Shown here piece by piece: positions 5,352-5,823 of a stretch of 5,823 bases of DNA. Below the pieces are notes generated by a model. It saw nothing but the letters and a program-made list of their open reading frames with translations. It was not told where the DNA came from and ran no database searches. Origin of the DNA: Vulcanimicrobiota bacterium (GTDB lineage: Bacteria; Vulcanimicrobiota; Vulcanimicrobiia; Vulcanimicrobiales; Vulcanimicrobiaceae); contig JABCZE010000119.1 in the NCBI GenBank assembly GCA_013289785.1, positions 1-5,823 of the forward strand. Reading direction: 5' to 3'. Position numbers and translations under genes: made by a program. Each line of letters opens with the position of its first letter. Position 1 is the first letter of the stretch.

Positions 5352-5823
5352 CTACATCGGCGGAACTAGGCCATTCTTCCCAACAAGCACGAACCTGGCT
5401 GCGAGTGCGTCGCCGTTAGCAGTGGCGGATACGCGAACGTGAGCGCCCGGCGTAAGCATCGCCCGCGTGCCGCGTTCGATGTAGACGACGGGGACGTCCG
5501 AGGGGATGACGATCGTCTTCGTGCCGCTCGGAAAGATCATCGTGATCGTCGTTCCGGCTGCGGTCGAATGCGCCGCTCGCACAGTGGAGTTGGCCATCAT
5601 GTTGGGGACTGCGACCGTTCGAACAGTGGAGTTTGCCATCATATGCTTTGCGCTATCGTTCATCTGCGTGAAACCTTCGCCGGTTCCGCGCAACGATGGC
5701 GCAAAGATGTGCACCTCAGTGGACTTGAAAGTGCCATCGGGCTGCGGAGCTACAGTCGTGCCGATAAACGACCCCGCGGTAACGGCGGCGAGTGCAGAGC
5801 GCCTAACCACAAAGAATCGAATT
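5352..5823 (-). CDS. DUF5666-like exported protein, C-terminal part (5' end outside window)
   Basis: The frame is open past the right edge: codons before the GTG at 5810 read IRFF and continue the domain, so that GTG is probably internal. The visible 156 residues contain RGTGEG, the 'PDGTFKSTEVHIF' strand and a C-terminal GKNGLVPPM. I associate these with a small beta-rich periplasmic family carrying DUF5666-like repeats; homologues are sometimes labelled 'metal ABC transporter permease', although no membrane helices are present. Two similar units are visible: 'SALAAVTAGSFIGTT...PDGTFKSTEVHIF' and 'RAMLTPGAHVRVSAT.NGDALAARFVLVG'. The GVTP-like PPM ending suggests an intact C-terminus. Between the units lies a 14-residue tandem duplication (MMANSTVR twice). 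The function is unknown, and the ABC transporter label should not be trusted. The convergent neighbour ends two bases away. Confidence 0.75.
   Translation of the reverse strand, partial: IRFFVVRRSALAAVTAGSFIGTTVAPQPDGTFKSTEVHIFAPSLRGTGEGFTQMNDSAKHMMANSTVRTVAVPNMMANSTVRAAHSTAAGTTITMIFPSGTKTIVIPSDVPVVYIERGTRAMLTPGAHVRVSATANGDALAARFVLVGKNGLVPPM
5573..5642. repeat. 42-base in-frame tandem duplication within the DUF5666-like gene
   Basis: The 20 bases at 5581-5600 recur at 5623-5642 with one mismatch, and similarity extends about eight bases upstream (from 5573 and 5615). The offset is exactly 42 bases, or 14 codons. The protein therefore repeats MMANSTVR, the copies being followed by TVAVPN and by AAHSTA. 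The remaining bases of the unit have diverged, so the duplication is not recent. Confidence 0.75.

Overview
The window is 5.8 kb of GC-rich bacterial DNA. It is dominated by genes for exported proteins: three lipoproteins with clear lipoboxes, one Sec-exported small protein, a decayed exported aspartyl protease, and two genes cut by the window edges (a TMEM175/DUF1211-type membrane protein on the left, a DUF5666-like exported protein on the right). The style of the proteins suggests a member of Candidatus Eremiobacterota (WPS-2) or a close relative. The clues are a six-bladed NHL-like propeller with repeated 'GNVAPI.TI.GSNT' and 'I.IFPPG' phrases, and short LAAC lipoprotein leaders followed by Gly/Ser/Pro linkers. 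This is an inference from sequence style; there is no rRNA or marker gene here to settle it.

Layout from left to right: (1) the C-terminal part of a TMEM175-family channel-like protein, + strand, ends at 434. (2) A convergent lipoprotein gene of the COG4315/PF03640 type, - strand, 456-935. (3) A 577-base AT-richer divergent intergenic region holding the promoter zones, a possible 29-residue membrane peptide ORF, a 9-base direct repeat next to a TATAAG -10-like box, and a G-poor CA-rich leader. (4) A 353-residue beta-propeller lipoprotein, 1513-2574. (5) Overlapping its stop codon by one base, an aspartyl protease-like reading frame (2574-3549) broken by at least three frameshifts and lacking the first half of its signal peptide, so a pseudogene. 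(6) A small hairpin with a T-tract, then a 403-residue lipoprotein of unknown function, 3618-4829. (7) A 152-residue secreted protein of unknown function, 4891-5349. (8) Convergent to it with only two bases between the stop codons, a DUF5666-like protein gene that runs off the right edge and carries a 42-base tandem duplication.

Nothing shows that these genes form one pathway. Apart from the overlapping propeller/protease pair, each gene seems to have its own promoter region, and the set looks like an accessory block of cell-surface and periplasmic proteins. I see no tRNA, rRNA, CRISPR array, insertion sequence or phage gene, and no convincing new multi-gene system. The observations best worth following are the multiply shifted protease remnant, the two unknown exported proteins, and the shared ACACTT-N(2-4)-TTCA motif upstream of three genes for exported proteins.
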